A DNA stretch of 64,000 bases. Origin: Bacteroidota bacterium (GTDB lineage Bacteria > Bacteroidota > Ignavibacteria > Ignavibacteriales > Melioribacteraceae). Both the position numbers and the translations under genes were made by a program. Below, one piece after another: positions 27,006 to 35,431 of the stretch. The stretch covers positions 1 to 64,000 of the forward strand of contig JAHJUE010000011.1 in NCBI GenBank assembly GCA_018829205.1, in the 5' to 3' direction. Under the pieces are notes generated by a model. That model saw only the letters and a list, made by a program, of their open reading frames with translations. It was not told the DNA's origin and did not search any database. Each line of letters starts with the position of its first letter. Positions within the stretch are counted from its first letter, which is position 1.

Positions 27006-28373
27006 TTACAGCTCCAGAACTTTTACAACAGGTTTAACTAATTTTTTTGGAATAAGCGCCGGCCAATAAGCAACCACTTCACTTGGACGCGGTCTACCCC
27101 CTGCAAATCCGGTAACGCTGGGCGGACCGGTTAAAATTAACGGGGCTATTTCTTTGCCGAATCTTTCAACGGAATTAAAATCATTTGAACGAACAGCAAT
27201 CCTCATAACAACTTCATTTATATTTTCTTCGTCAATTTTTGATGCCAGAGGTCCGTGGCATGAATTATATCCGACATATTCAGTTCTAATTTCATCGAAA
27301 ATTAATTCAAGATCTTCGAGACGCTTGCGTAAAATTTTATCGGCTGCTTTAGCTTTGGTTAAAGCCTGCGGCCATGAATAGGTTAAATTTCCTACTGCGG
27401 AATAACCGCTTTCATAAGAACATGAAACTTTATAGAATTCCGTTTCCGGAAATCCTTTTACATCAAAAACCTTTACTTTGTTCTTACCCAAATCCTCGAG
27501 TTTTATTGAACTGAAATCAGCAACGCAATCGGGAGTAATATATTCTTTCGGATTACCGATTTCATAAACAAGCTGTTCCGCAACGGTTTCAAAACTTACT
27601 TTTCCGCCTAGTATTTCATGCTTTGTTATAATTACTTCTCCGTTCGGATAAGCCTCTGCGATAGGGAATCCAATATTCGCCAGATTTTCAACCGATTGCC
27701 AATCTCCTAAAAAATTTCCGCCTGAGGCTTGTCCGCCGCATTCTAATATATGGCCGGCAACCGTGCCTGCAGAAAGTAAATCATACTGATTATTTTTCCA
27801 CCCGAATTCAAAAATCATTGGAGCTAGAGTTAAACCTGTATCGGTAGTCCGGCCGGTAATAATTATATCAGCACCTCTTTGAAGCGCTTCAACAATCGGG
27901 AAAGCCCCGAAATATACATTTGCGCTTAATAATTTCTCTTTATGCGGAATTATTGATTCACCGGATTCCATATTATTCAATTCACATCCGGAGGAAATAA
28001 TTTCATCAATTTCATCCTTAATATTATCGCCAAGCACTACAGCGATTTTTAAATTTTTTATATTTAATTCTTTTGCAACCTTTATAACTGCGCTTGCACA
28101 TCCTTCGGGGTTAACACCGCCTCCGTTTGTAATTACTTTTATGTTTTTTTCCAAACATATCGGCAGAATTCTTTTCATTAACGCTGGAATATCTTTTGCG
28201 TAACCAAGTTCCGGGTTTTTATTTTTCTGTTTTTGAAGTATAGACATGGTTACTTCCGCGAGGTAATCCATTACAAGATAATCGATATCTCCCGAGGTTA
28301 CTTGTTTAAAAGGAGCGTCGATTAAATCTCCCCAAAATCCTTGTCCCGATGCAATTCTAATTTTATCTTTCAT
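27006..28373 (-). CDS. AtuA/DUF1446 family protein, large subunit
   Basis: 455 residues of the DUF1446 (AtuA-like) family, with IASGQGFWGDLIDAP at the start, ITNGGGVNPEGCA, IITGRTTDTGLTLAPMIFEF and AGHILECGGQASGGNF. Relatives occur in pathways degrading branched terpenoid or methylated acyl compounds, where their reaction is uncertain. AAAGGTT precedes the ATG. The small C-terminal-domain protein follows one base later. No other catabolic genes flank the pair. Confidence 0.88.
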   Translation of the reverse strand: MKDKIRIASGQGFWGDLIDAPFKQVTSGDIDYLVMDYLAEVTMSILQKQKNKNPELGYAKDIPALMKRILPICLEKNIKVITNGGGVNPEGCASAVIKVAKELNIKNLKIAVVLGDNIKDEIDEIISSGCELNNMESGESIIPHKEKLLSANVYFGAFPIVEALQRGADIIITGRTTDTGLTLAPMIFEFGWKNNQYDLLSAGTVAGHILECGGQASGGNFLGDWQSVENLANIGFPIAEAYPNGEVIITKHEILGGKVSFETVAEQLVYEIGNPKEYITPDCVADFSSIKLEDLGKNKVKVFDVKGFPETEFYKVSCSYESGYSAVGNLTYSWPQALTKAKAADKILRKRLEDLELIFDEIRTEYVGYNSCHGPLASKIDEENINEVVMRIAVRSNDFNSVERFGKEIAPLILTGPPSVTGFAGGRPRPSEVVAYWPALIPKKLVKPVVKVLEL

Positions 28374-28439
28374 AACCTTTTTCGATTAATAAAACAATTT
28401 GTTTAATGAATATATTCAAACAGAAATGATTGTCCAAAT

Positions 28440-29378
28440 TTACAAATACATCTTAATAATTTTTTCAGCAATACTATTTAATTCACCTTTGCCTGAAATA
28501 TTAAACCAATTTATTCGGCTGTCATTTCTGAACCAGGTCATTTGTCTTTTGGCAAAACGCCGAGTATTTCTTTTTATTAATTCAATTGCACGTTCAAGTG
28601 ATATTTCTTCGTTTAAAAATGATATAATTTCTTTATAACCTACGGTATTAAGTGAGTTTAGGTTCTGATTAAATCCTTTGTTTAACACATTTTTTGTTTC
28701 ATCAATTAATCCGTTATTAATCATATCGTCGACGCGGTCTTCTATATTCTTGTATAGAATTTCTCTATCCCAATTAAGTCCGTACTGAACAAATTCAAAT
28801 TCATTTTCTCTTTTATATTCTCTCTGAAGTTCACCGATTGTTTTCCCGCTAAGTTTAAAAACTTCAAGAGCGCGGATAATTCTTTTCCAGTTTTGAGGAA
28901 TCATTTTAGAAGCGCTTTCAGGATCAACTTCTAACAACAAATCATAAATCGCCTCATTACCATATTCATTTCTTATTAGAAGAAGGTCTTCGCGGCATTG
29001 CTCATCCTTATCGACAGTATCAAAAATTCCATCAATTAATGATTTAATATATAAACCGGATCCGCCCGCGACTATAGGTATTTTATTTTCTGAAAATAAT
29101 TTTTCAATTAAACGCAAAGCGTCGTTTTCAAATTTACTTGCACTGTAATCTTTGTCGGGTTCAAAACAGTCAATTAAATGATGCTTTATTCCTCGCATCT
29201 CATTTGGAGTCGGTTTTGCAGTTCCTATATCAAGATATTTAAATACCTGTCTGCTGTCGGCAGAAATAATTTCAGCAGTAAGATGAGCAGATAAATTCAG
29301 CATTTCAGCAACATTTATTGACAGTGATGTCTTGCCTGAACACGTAGGGCCGGTTATTACAATTACTTTTCTTTCCAA
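28440..29378 (-). CDS. miaA: tRNA dimethylallyltransferase
   Basis: 312 residues with the P-loop ITGPTCSGKTSLS, the ISADSRQVFKYLDIGTAKPT motif and the C-terminal RNTRRFAKRQMTWFR segment. MiaA adds an isopentenyl group to A37 of tRNAs reading U-starting codons. The start is a TTG at 29378 overlapping pcm by 16 bases, since no ATG fits. It is probably co-transcribed with pcm. Confidence 0.95.
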   Translation of the reverse strand: MERKVIVITGPTCSGKTSLSINVAEMLNLSAHLTAEIISADSRQVFKYLDIGTAKPTPNEMRGIKHHLIDCFEPDKDYSASKFENDALRLIEKLFSENKIPIVAGGSGLYIKSLIDGIFDTVDKDEQCREDLLLIRNEYGNEAIYDLLLEVDPESASKMIPQNWKRIIRALEVFKLSGKTIGELQREYKRENEFEFVQYGLNWDREILYKNIEDRVDDMINNGLIDETKNVLNKGFNQNLNSLNTVGYKEIISFLNEEISLERAIELIKRNTRRFAKRQMTWFRNDSRINWFNISGKGELNSIAEKIIKMYL

Positions 29379-30001
29379 CCTTCTTTACCTATTAATGGAA
29401 CAAAAGCAAATTGGGGCATTTCTTTAATTTCGAATTCATCATCTGAAATTTTATTTAATATTTTCATTGATTGAGTTTTTTTATCACCGACAGGAATTAC
29501 CATTCTGCCCCCAATAGCTAATTGTCTTTTAAGTTTTTCAGGAACTGTAGGACCTCCCGCCGTAACAATTATTCCATCGTAAGGAGCAAATTCTTCCCAT
29601 CCTATTGTACCGTCGGCGCACCTTAATGCAGCTCTTATTCCGAGACTATCAAAAAGTTTTAAGGCGGTATTATACAAATTATTGTTTCTTTCTATCGAAA
29701 AAACTCTCATACCCATTTTTTCCAGAATAGCCGCCTGATATCCGGAACCGGTACCAATTTCTAGTATTTTGGAACCCGGCCTTAGATTTAATGCTTCAGT
29801 CATAAATGCAACCGTATAGGGCTGTGAAATTGTTTGTCCGTGTCCGATTGGCAATGCAACATCTTTATAAGAATGATATTTCATTATATCGGGCACAAAC
29901 AAGTGTCTTTCAACATCCATAAAAGCGTTCAGCACCCGCTCATCTTTTATTCCCTTTTCTTTTAATATATTTACAAGTGCTTCTCTCTCTTGCTCGAACA
30001 T
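29363..30001 (-). CDS. pcm: Protein-L-isoaspartate O-methyltransferase
   Basis: 212 residues with the family markers GHGQTISQPYTVAFMTEAL and the SAM-binding LEIGTGSGYQAAIL. The family also shows the YDGIIVTAGGPTVPEKL segment. It methylates isoaspartyl residues in damaged proteins to start their repair. I start at the ATG at 30001 (GGA just upstream); a TTG three codons earlier is less likely. Confidence 0.95.
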   Translation of the reverse strand: MFEQEREALVNILKEKGIKDERVLNAFMDVERHLFVPDIMKYHSYKDVALPIGHGQTISQPYTVAFMTEALNLRPGSKILEIGTGSGYQAAILEKMGMRVFSIERNNNLYNTALKLFDSLGIRAALRCADGTIGWEEFAPYDGIIVTAGGPTVPEKLKRQLAIGGRMVIPVGDKKTQSMKILNKISDDEFEIKEMPQFAFVPLIGKEGWKEK

Positions 30002-30087
30002 ATTTTCCAATATTTTTTTAAATGATGCGTAAAAATATAATTTATTTTGTTAAGTTTTCATGATATAAAAATAAATTTTAGGAATTT

Positions 30088-30606
30088 ATGTTTGAAATAA
30101 TTTTGGGCGCATTTCTCATAATGGTTTTAAGGATTGCAGACGTAACACTTGGGACTTTTAGAACAATAATGGTTGTACAGGCAAAAAAATATCATTCGGC
30201 AATAATCGGTTTTTTTGAGGTGCTTATCTGGATTTTTGCTATGAGATATATATGGCAGAATATGGAAGAAACCATAAATTTATTCGGTTACGCTATCGGA
30301 TTCGGTTTAGGTAATTTGCTTGGTATATCTTTAGAACAAAAAGTAGCTATTGGTTATGTACAGGTAAATGTAATTTCAAAATATTTCACTGATAAAATAG
30401 CAGACAAACTAAGGTCGTCAAAATTTGCTGTTACAATACTTCCGGCAGAAGGAGGAAGCGGAGGTTTAGCTTTGCTTATTTTAATTATCCGCCGAAAAGA
30501 TCTTCCAGGTGTAATTAAACTTATAGAAGGAATTGACAGTGATTGTTTTATAACCGTTCAGCATTCAAGACCGTACCGAGGATTTATTCACGGAGTTAGG
30601 AAATAA
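30088..30606 (+). CDS. UPF0316/DUF2179 membrane protein
   Basis: 172 residues. Three hydrophobic segments fill the first 95 residues (LRIADVTLGTFRTIMVVQ is a family marker). A C-terminal cytoplasmic DUF2179 domain follows (ILPAEGGSGGLALLILIIRR, DCFITVQHSRPYRGFIHG). The function is unknown. AGGAATTT precedes the ATG. It stands alone, divergent from pcm. Confidence 0.85.
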   Translation: MFEIILGAFLIMVLRIADVTLGTFRTIMVVQAKKYHSAIIGFFEVLIWIFAMRYIWQNMEETINLFGYAIGFGLGNLLGISLEQKVAIGYVQVNVISKYFTDKIADKLRSSKFAVTILPAEGGSGGLALLILIIRRKDLPGVIKLIEGIDSDCFITVQHSRPYRGFIHGVRK

Positions 30607-30620
30607 TTTTATTATTTCTG

Positions 30621-30649
30621 TTGAATTATATAAAAAAGCATGTTATATT
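30621..30649 (+). promoter_or_regulatory. Sigma-70-type promoter for tRNA-Gly
   Basis: TTGAAT (-35) and TATATT (-10) are separated by exactly 17 bases. The expected transcription start lies about 30 bases before tRNA-Gly. The Bacteroidetes-type -7 box (TAnnTTTG) is not needed to explain it. Confidence 0.65.
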
Positions 30650-30685
30650 TACGGACGTTTTTAGAAGATTTAATTAAAAACTTAT

Positions 30686-30761
30686 GCGGGAGTAGCTCAG
30701 TTGGTAGAGCGCAACCTTGCCAAGGTTGATGTCGCCGGTTCGAGTCCGGTCTCCCGCTCCA
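30686..30761 (+). tRNA. tRNA-Gly (GCC)
   Basis: A 76-base gene with acceptor GCGGGAG/CTCCCGC, discriminator T, encoded CCA at 30759-30761 and anticodon arm CAACC-TTGCCAA-GGTTG (anticodon GCC). It is the only tRNA in this window with a genomic CCA. Confidence 0.95.
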
Positions 30762-30779
30762 AAACAAAATAAACAATTG

Positions 30780-30802
30780 AAAATCCACACAAAGTGGATT
30801 TT
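30780..30802 (+). terminator. Terminator after tRNA-Gly
   Basis: AAAATCCAC and GTGGATTTT form a 9-base-pair stem with a five-base loop, followed by TCTCATTTTT. It lies 18 bases after the tRNA. Confidence 0.7.
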
Positions 30803-30928
30803 CTCATTTTTAGGCTATATTTTTAAATTGTATATTTTGATGTAACAAATAATAGAATCGAAGCTGCCGGAAAGAAAAATTTCTAATAAGTTTAACAGGC
30901 AGTAAGTTTCTAAAAACTTTACAAATAT

Positions 30929-31001
<73 letters not shown>

Positions 31002-31006
31002 CAAAG

Positions 31007-31035
31007 AAGTCCGAATTCATATTGTTTTCGGACTT
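31007..31035 (+). terminator. Terminator after tRNA-Cys
   Basis: AAGTCCGAA and TTCGGACTT form a perfect 9-base-pair stem with an 11-base loop, followed by TTTTA. It begins six bases after the tRNA. Confidence 0.8.
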
Positions 31036-31039
31036 TTTT

Positions 31040-31485
31040 ATTTTTAAGGTCTTCTAATTCTTCTCTATTTTACCTCTAAAATCATAATAAAGTAATGAAA
31101 TAAGTAATGAATCTTTTCTAATACTTTTTGGTGACTTTAAATATTCAATATCTTTCAATAACCCAATGAACATTGACTAATAACTGATTTAATTGTACTT
31201 GATAAGCTAACTTGTTCTTTAAAAAATGCAAGTAAAATAGTATTTAGAGTAATTAAATTTATAGCTAATACATCATTTTGAATTCTCAATACAACACCCG
31301 AGATACCTCTAGGAATAAATTCAAACACCTACAATCAAAAAATAACCCCTAACCTGATATAAACCATTACCCCAATATTAACCCCTCTCAGAATTGATTT
31401 AAATCAATTGTTTTGTCCAGAATTTAATTAATTATATTTTAAGAAATGTTATTAATTATTATCTTAAAAAAATAATGGCGAAGAT
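31040..31485. other. AT-rich gene-free stretch before the glycan gene island
   Basis: About 445 bases have no credible reading frame on either strand and no remnant of integrase or tRNA. It contains an 18-base perfect palindrome (see 31394-31407) and presumably the promoter of the island operon. Confidence 0.5.
31394..31407 (+). promoter_or_regulatory. FNR-like operator upstream of the glycan genes
   Basis: TTGAT-TTAA-ATCAA exactly fits the FNR/Crp-family consensus TTGATNNNNATCAA and is the core of an 18-base palindrome. TATATT at 31433-31438 could be the -10, placing the box near -44. In DNA this AT-rich, about one palindrome of this length is expected by chance in the window, so the call is tentative. 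Confidence 0.3.
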
Positions 31486-32394
31486 GTGAAAAAACTTTTA
31501 ATAAGCATAATAACTTCAGAAAAGACCTGGACTAACTTTTCAAAATTTGGTTTCGACAAAGAAATATTGAGATTAAGAGATCAATTCGACTTATCATTTG
31601 TATTAAACGGTTATTCAAATGAAGCTATACTTTTTTATAATCAATTTTGCCCTGAATACTTTTTTCTTCGCCCAAATTTAGGTTTTGATACTGCTTCAAT
31701 TGCTTACTTAATTAATCTTGTCCCTAGATATGAACACTATTTAATAATGCATGACGATCACTGGTTTCCTAATCCAAATTGGATTGACCGACTTTATGAA
31801 ATAATGAATAATAATTCAGATACTGACATTTTTGGTAATATTTTAATGCAAGAACCAATGAGAAGACACGGAGAATATTGTCAATTAGTTAACTTAAATG
31901 AGTTCAGTAAATATAAAGACTTTGCCTTTTTACATGGTATGTCGGGTCTATTTAATTTAAGGTCCATTCAACTGCTAAAGGAATTTAAAGTACCTTACTT
32001 ATTAACGGATGAAAAAGAGATAGCATTTTTAGGTGAACGACTTTTTTCAAATATTCTTTCACATCAGGGAATAAAATTTTCTCAATTCTCAGAAGGAATA
32101 TTTAATTTTTTTCTTCATGGAGAAAATAATTATATAAATTATTTATTTTCTTCAGCAAATGTTGCATTTCATCAATCTGATTTTATTAAAGCAAAAGATT
32201 ATTTCTATAAGTATTACCATCATTGTTCGGAAAAAAAGTATTTTCAGAATATGGATTCACTTTTTAATAACTTAGCTTCAACTCATTATCAACTTGGTGA
32301 ATATAGTGAAGCCAAATATATTTGGGAAAACTTAATAGAAAGATTGCCTAATTATCCTATTCCAAATGAAGCTCGAATATTAATAAATAATTGA
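31486..32394 (+). CDS. Glycosyltransferase-like protein with C-terminal TPR-like region (copy 1)
   Basis: 302 residues starting at GTG. The N-terminal half reads like a GT-A glycosyltransferase: an LLISIITSEKTWTN beginning, LRPNLGFD, then LIMHDDHWFPNPNW near residue 88 with an acidic DD suited to binding a metal-nucleotide sugar. HGMSGLFNLRS follows. The last 90 residues (FIKAKDYFYKYYHHC, SLFNNLASTHYQLGEYSEAK) look like TPR helices. I recognise no named family. It is followed by a clear paralogue and by UDP-galactopyranose mutase, so it may transfer galactofuranose; that is inference. Confidence 0.75.
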   Translation: MKKLLISIITSEKTWTNFSKFGFDKEILRLRDQFDLSFVLNGYSNEAILFYNQFCPEYFFLRPNLGFDTASIAYLINLVPRYEHYLIMHDDHWFPNPNWIDRLYEIMNNNSDTDIFGNILMQEPMRRHGEYCQLVNLNEFSKYKDFAFLHGMSGLFNLRSIQLLKEFKVPYLLTDEKEIAFLGERLFSNILSHQGIKFSQFSEGIFNFFLHGENNYINYLFSSANVAFHQSDFIKAKDYFYKYYHHCSEKKYFQNMDSLFNNLASTHYQLGEYSEAKYIWENLIERLPNYPIPNEARILINN

Positions 32395-32414
32395 AATTAC
32401 TATGAGGTAATATT

Positions 32415-33335
32415 TTGAAGGAATTTCTGATAAGTGTTGTAAGTTCTGAAAAGACATGGACTAACTTGTCTAAATTTGGCTTTGATAAAAAGTTAGAAGA
32501 ACAAAGAGATAAATTTGATCTAGCATTTGTTCTAAATGGCTATCAAAATGAAGCAATTGAATTCATAAGTAAATTCAACCCTGATTATTTCTTTTTAAGA
32601 CCAAATATTGGATACGACCCTGCCGCAGTTGAACATCTGTTAAAACTTATACCAATTTATAATACGACATTAATACTTCACGACGACCATTGGTTTGAAG
32701 ACTCTAATTGGCTGGAGAAGATAATTGAATTAAGAACAAATAATCCTAAGATAGATATTTGGGGTAATATATTTAATAGTCTTCCCCCAAATGACATTGA
32801 AAAATATTTTGATGATAGGGAGCTTACAATTCTTACCCATTCTAATTCTAATGATTTTTTACATGGACTATCTGGAGTATATACTTCAAACGCTATTAAT
32901 AAATTAAAAAAGTTCAGTTTTAATTTCCCGTTAACTTTTGATAAACATACCGCTGATTTAGGAGAAAGAACTTTTTCTTATGCATTAAAATACTTAGAAC
33001 TTAGTTTTGAACAATTTCCAGAAGGAATATTTAAATTCTTATTGCATAATGAAAGTAATGAACGTGACCATTTATTTTGGACTGCCAACATTCTTGCAAA
33101 TAAAGGAAATTTTAGAGAAGCACGAGATTATTTTTTTGAATATCTGAAATTTTGTGAAGAACATGATTTTCAAAGAGATTATTTAGTTGCGTTTTTTAAT
33201 ATTGCCCAAACTTCATTTGTCATTGAAGATTATAATACTGCAGTTGAGTATGCAAAAAAGTGTTTAACAATTAGTCATAATTTCCCAGAAGCAATTGATT
33301 TGATAAACAAGATTAAAGAGAAACTAAATGTATGA
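32415..33335 (+). CDS. Glycosyltransferase-like protein with C-terminal TPR-like region (copy 2)
   Basis: 306 residues, paralogous to the preceding gene over its whole length; shared stretches include SEKTWTN, SKFGFDK, FVLNGY, HDDHWF and LHGLSGVY. Identity looks near one half in the N-terminal part and lower in the TPR-like tail (NKGNFREARDYFFEYLKFC, VAFFNIAQTSFVIEDYNTAV). The start is TTG with GAGG seven bases upstream. It lies 20 bases after copy 1 and overlaps glf by eight bases, so the three genes form an operon. Acceptor and donor are unknown. Confidence 0.77.
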   Translation: MKEFLISVVSSEKTWTNLSKFGFDKKLEEQRDKFDLAFVLNGYQNEAIEFISKFNPDYFFLRPNIGYDPAAVEHLLKLIPIYNTTLILHDDHWFEDSNWLEKIIELRTNNPKIDIWGNIFNSLPPNDIEKYFDDRELTILTHSNSNDFLHGLSGVYTSNAINKLKKFSFNFPLTFDKHTADLGERTFSYALKYLELSFEQFPEGIFKFLLHNESNERDHLFWTANILANKGNFREARDYFFEYLKFCEEHDFQRDYLVAFFNIAQTSFVIEDYNTAVEYAKKCLTISHNFPEAIDLINKIKEKLNV

Positions 33336-34431
33336 TTATTTAATTGTTGGCGCTGGTTTTAGCGGAGTGGTACTAGCAGAAAGGTTAGCAAATGGTGCAA
33401 AGAAAAAGGTATGTATTATTGATAAAAGAAATCATATAGCCGGTAATGCTTATGACTATTATAATAATGACAATATTTTAGTACATAAGTTTGGGCCGCA
33501 TTGGTTTCATACAAATAATGATGAAGTTTTTAATTACCTTTCAAATTTTACTGAATGGATAGAGCACCAACATATTATAAAGTCAAAAGTTAATGGGAAA
33601 CTATACGATTTCCCTATTAATAAAAATACAATTAATTCTTTCTTTAATGTAAGTCTTACAAAAGAAGAGGAAGTTAAAGACTTTATTGATTCAAAAAAAG
33701 AGTTTATTAAAAATCCTAAAAACGCTGAAGAGATGGTTTTAAGTCTATTAGGCAAAGAATTATATGAAAGTTTCTATTTGAATTATACAATTAAGCAATG
33801 GAATATACACCCCAAAGAACTAGCCCCTAGTATTACTGCACGAATACCAATAAGGTTTAACAATAATAATTCTTATTTCAATGATAAGTACCAAGTAATG
33901 CCAAAAATCGGTTATACAAAACTCTTTGAAAGGATGCTTTATAATAAAAATATTACCTTACTTCTAAATACAGATTTCAAAGAAACCTTCGGTACTATTA
34001 AGTATAACAAATTAATTTATACAGGAGCTATAGACGAATTCTTCGATAACTGTTTTGGGGAACTACCTTATAGATCTCTAAAATTTGAGCATGAAACAAT
34101 CGATAAAGAATACTTTCAAGAATGCCAACAAATAAATTTTCCAAATGATTACTCTTATACTAGAATCGTAGAATGGAAGCATGCAACCGGACAGAAACTC
34201 AACAAAACTTCAATATTGAAAGAATACCCTGTTGAATATCAAAAAGGACTTGAGAAATTTTATCCAATACCAATGGCGGAAAGTAATGAAAGGCTAAATA
34301 AATATCTTGTCAAAGCTAAACAAATAAACAATGTAATATTTTGCGGAAGATTGGCAGAATATAAATACTATAATATGGATCAAGTGATTGCTCGATCATT
34401 AAAATTATTTAAAGATTTGACTTCGAAATAA
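33328..34431 (+). CDS. glf: UDP-galactopyranose mutase
   Basis: 367 residues of normal length. The FAD-binding start is YLIVGAGFSGVVLAERLA, followed by DKRNHIAGNAYDYY, HKFGPHWFHTN and FNYLSNFTEW. A substrate-site arginine is in SYTRIVEWKHATGQ, and the ending is FCGRLAEYKYYNMDQV. It interconverts UDP-galactopyranose and UDP-galactofuranose, the donor for furanose sugars in O-antigen or other surface glycans. Translational overlap with the second glycosyltransferase-like gene ties those proteins to galactofuranose chemistry. Confidence 0.95.
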   Translation: MYDYLIVGAGFSGVVLAERLANGAKKKVCIIDKRNHIAGNAYDYYNNDNILVHKFGPHWFHTNNDEVFNYLSNFTEWIEHQHIIKSKVNGKLYDFPINKNTINSFFNVSLTKEEEVKDFIDSKKEFIKNPKNAEEMVLSLLGKELYESFYLNYTIKQWNIHPKELAPSITARIPIRFNNNNSYFNDKYQVMPKIGYTKLFERMLYNKNITLLLNTDFKETFGTIKYNKLIYTGAIDEFFDNCFGELPYRSLKFEHETIDKEYFQECQQINFPNDYSYTRIVEWKHATGQKLNKTSILKEYPVEYQKGLEKFYPIPMAESNERLNKYLVKAKQINNVIFCGRLAEYKYYNMDQVIARSLKLFKDLTSK

Positions 34432-34638
34432 AAAAATAATATCAGTTATATACAGAAAAAGACTAATTAAAATGAAGTTGGTTGTAAATGTAATACTCAT
34501 TATATGTAGCAATTATTATTAAAGTAGAATTTAAGGGAAATTATAAAAAAATTTTCTCTGTCTTAATTATTAATTGATCTGCTAATTGAATAAGAATTTT
34601 TGAATAACGATTCAGCGGGAATATGGTATTTATATTAA

Positions 34639-35376
34639 TTAATTTAAGAGCCTCACCAATTTAGAATACAAATCTTCAAGAGTAACGGGTTTTAAAATGT
34701 AATCCGAAATTCCGAGTGCCGTAAATTCATTTATTGTTTTAGCTTCATTTTGTCCCGTAAGCATTACAACTTTTATATTTTTGTATCGTTCATCAGTTCT
34801 AATTTTAATAAGAAACTCTTTGCCCGACATTTCAGGCATTGCAATATCCAACAATATTAAAAAGGGTTTTTCGAATTCCATTTTTTCTAATGCTGCATTA
34901 CCGTTTTCGGCATGTTGAACAACAACCTTATTAAATTTAGATCTTAACGCTTTTTCAACGAATAAACCGAAAGCCCTGTTATCCTCAACAACTAAAACTG
35001 TTTTTTTAGTTAATGAAATAACGTTTTTAATTTTCTCAATTGTTTCGGCTGAATTAATAGGTTTTACAATATAATCGGCAATGTTAAATTCAATGTATTT
35101 GGTAATTGTATCATTATCATTTGAAGCCGTCATTACCATAACTGGCGTATTCTTAAAACGGTTGTTCATTCTAAGTTTATCAACCATTTCATATCCTTTC
35201 ATCAGCGGCATTTCATCATCAACAATAATTAAATCAGGCTTATATTGAAGTGCAATAACTAATCCTTCTTTCCCGTCTCCTGCGTATTGGATTTGAGCTT
35301 TAAATTCTTTTTCTATTACATGACTTAGAAAAATTCTAAAATTTTCGTCGTCGTCAATAATAAGCACTTTTATCAT
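34639..35376 (-). CDS. Double-receiver response regulator without output domain
   Basis: 245 residues made of two complete CheY-like receivers. The first (1-117) has IIDDDENF, the phosphate-accepting VDDEMP, the TAS motif and IVKPI. The second (about 125-245) has VVEDNRAF, LLDIAMPEMSGKE, MLTGQ and YILKPVT. No DNA-binding or enzymatic domain is present, so it probably passes phosphate or binds a partner. It stands alone with no kinase nearby. Confidence 0.88.
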   Translation of the reverse strand: MIKVLIIDDDENFRIFLSHVIEKEFKAQIQYAGDGKEGLVIALQYKPDLIIVDDEMPLMKGYEMVDKLRMNNRFKNTPVMVMTASNDNDTITKYIEFNIADYIVKPINSAETIEKIKNVISLTKKTVLVVEDNRAFGLFVEKALRSKFNKVVVQHAENGNAALEKMEFEKPFLILLDIAMPEMSGKEFLIKIRTDERYKNIKVVMLTGQNEAKTINEFTALGISDYILKPVTLEDLYSKLVRLLN

Positions 35377-35431
35377 ATTAGTATTTTTTACGTAATTTTT
35401 AATTATAGTTTTAGAATAAAGCCGTTTCGAA

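Noticed and set aside
31040-31485. CRISPR-like or repeat array in the gene-free stretch
   Set aside because: No direct repeats of regular length or spacing; only one palindrome stands out.
31040-34638. Integrative element with attachment sites next to tRNA-Cys
   Set aside because: No integrase was found, and no copy of the tRNA-Cys 3' end appears after glf, so only compositional hints of transfer remain.
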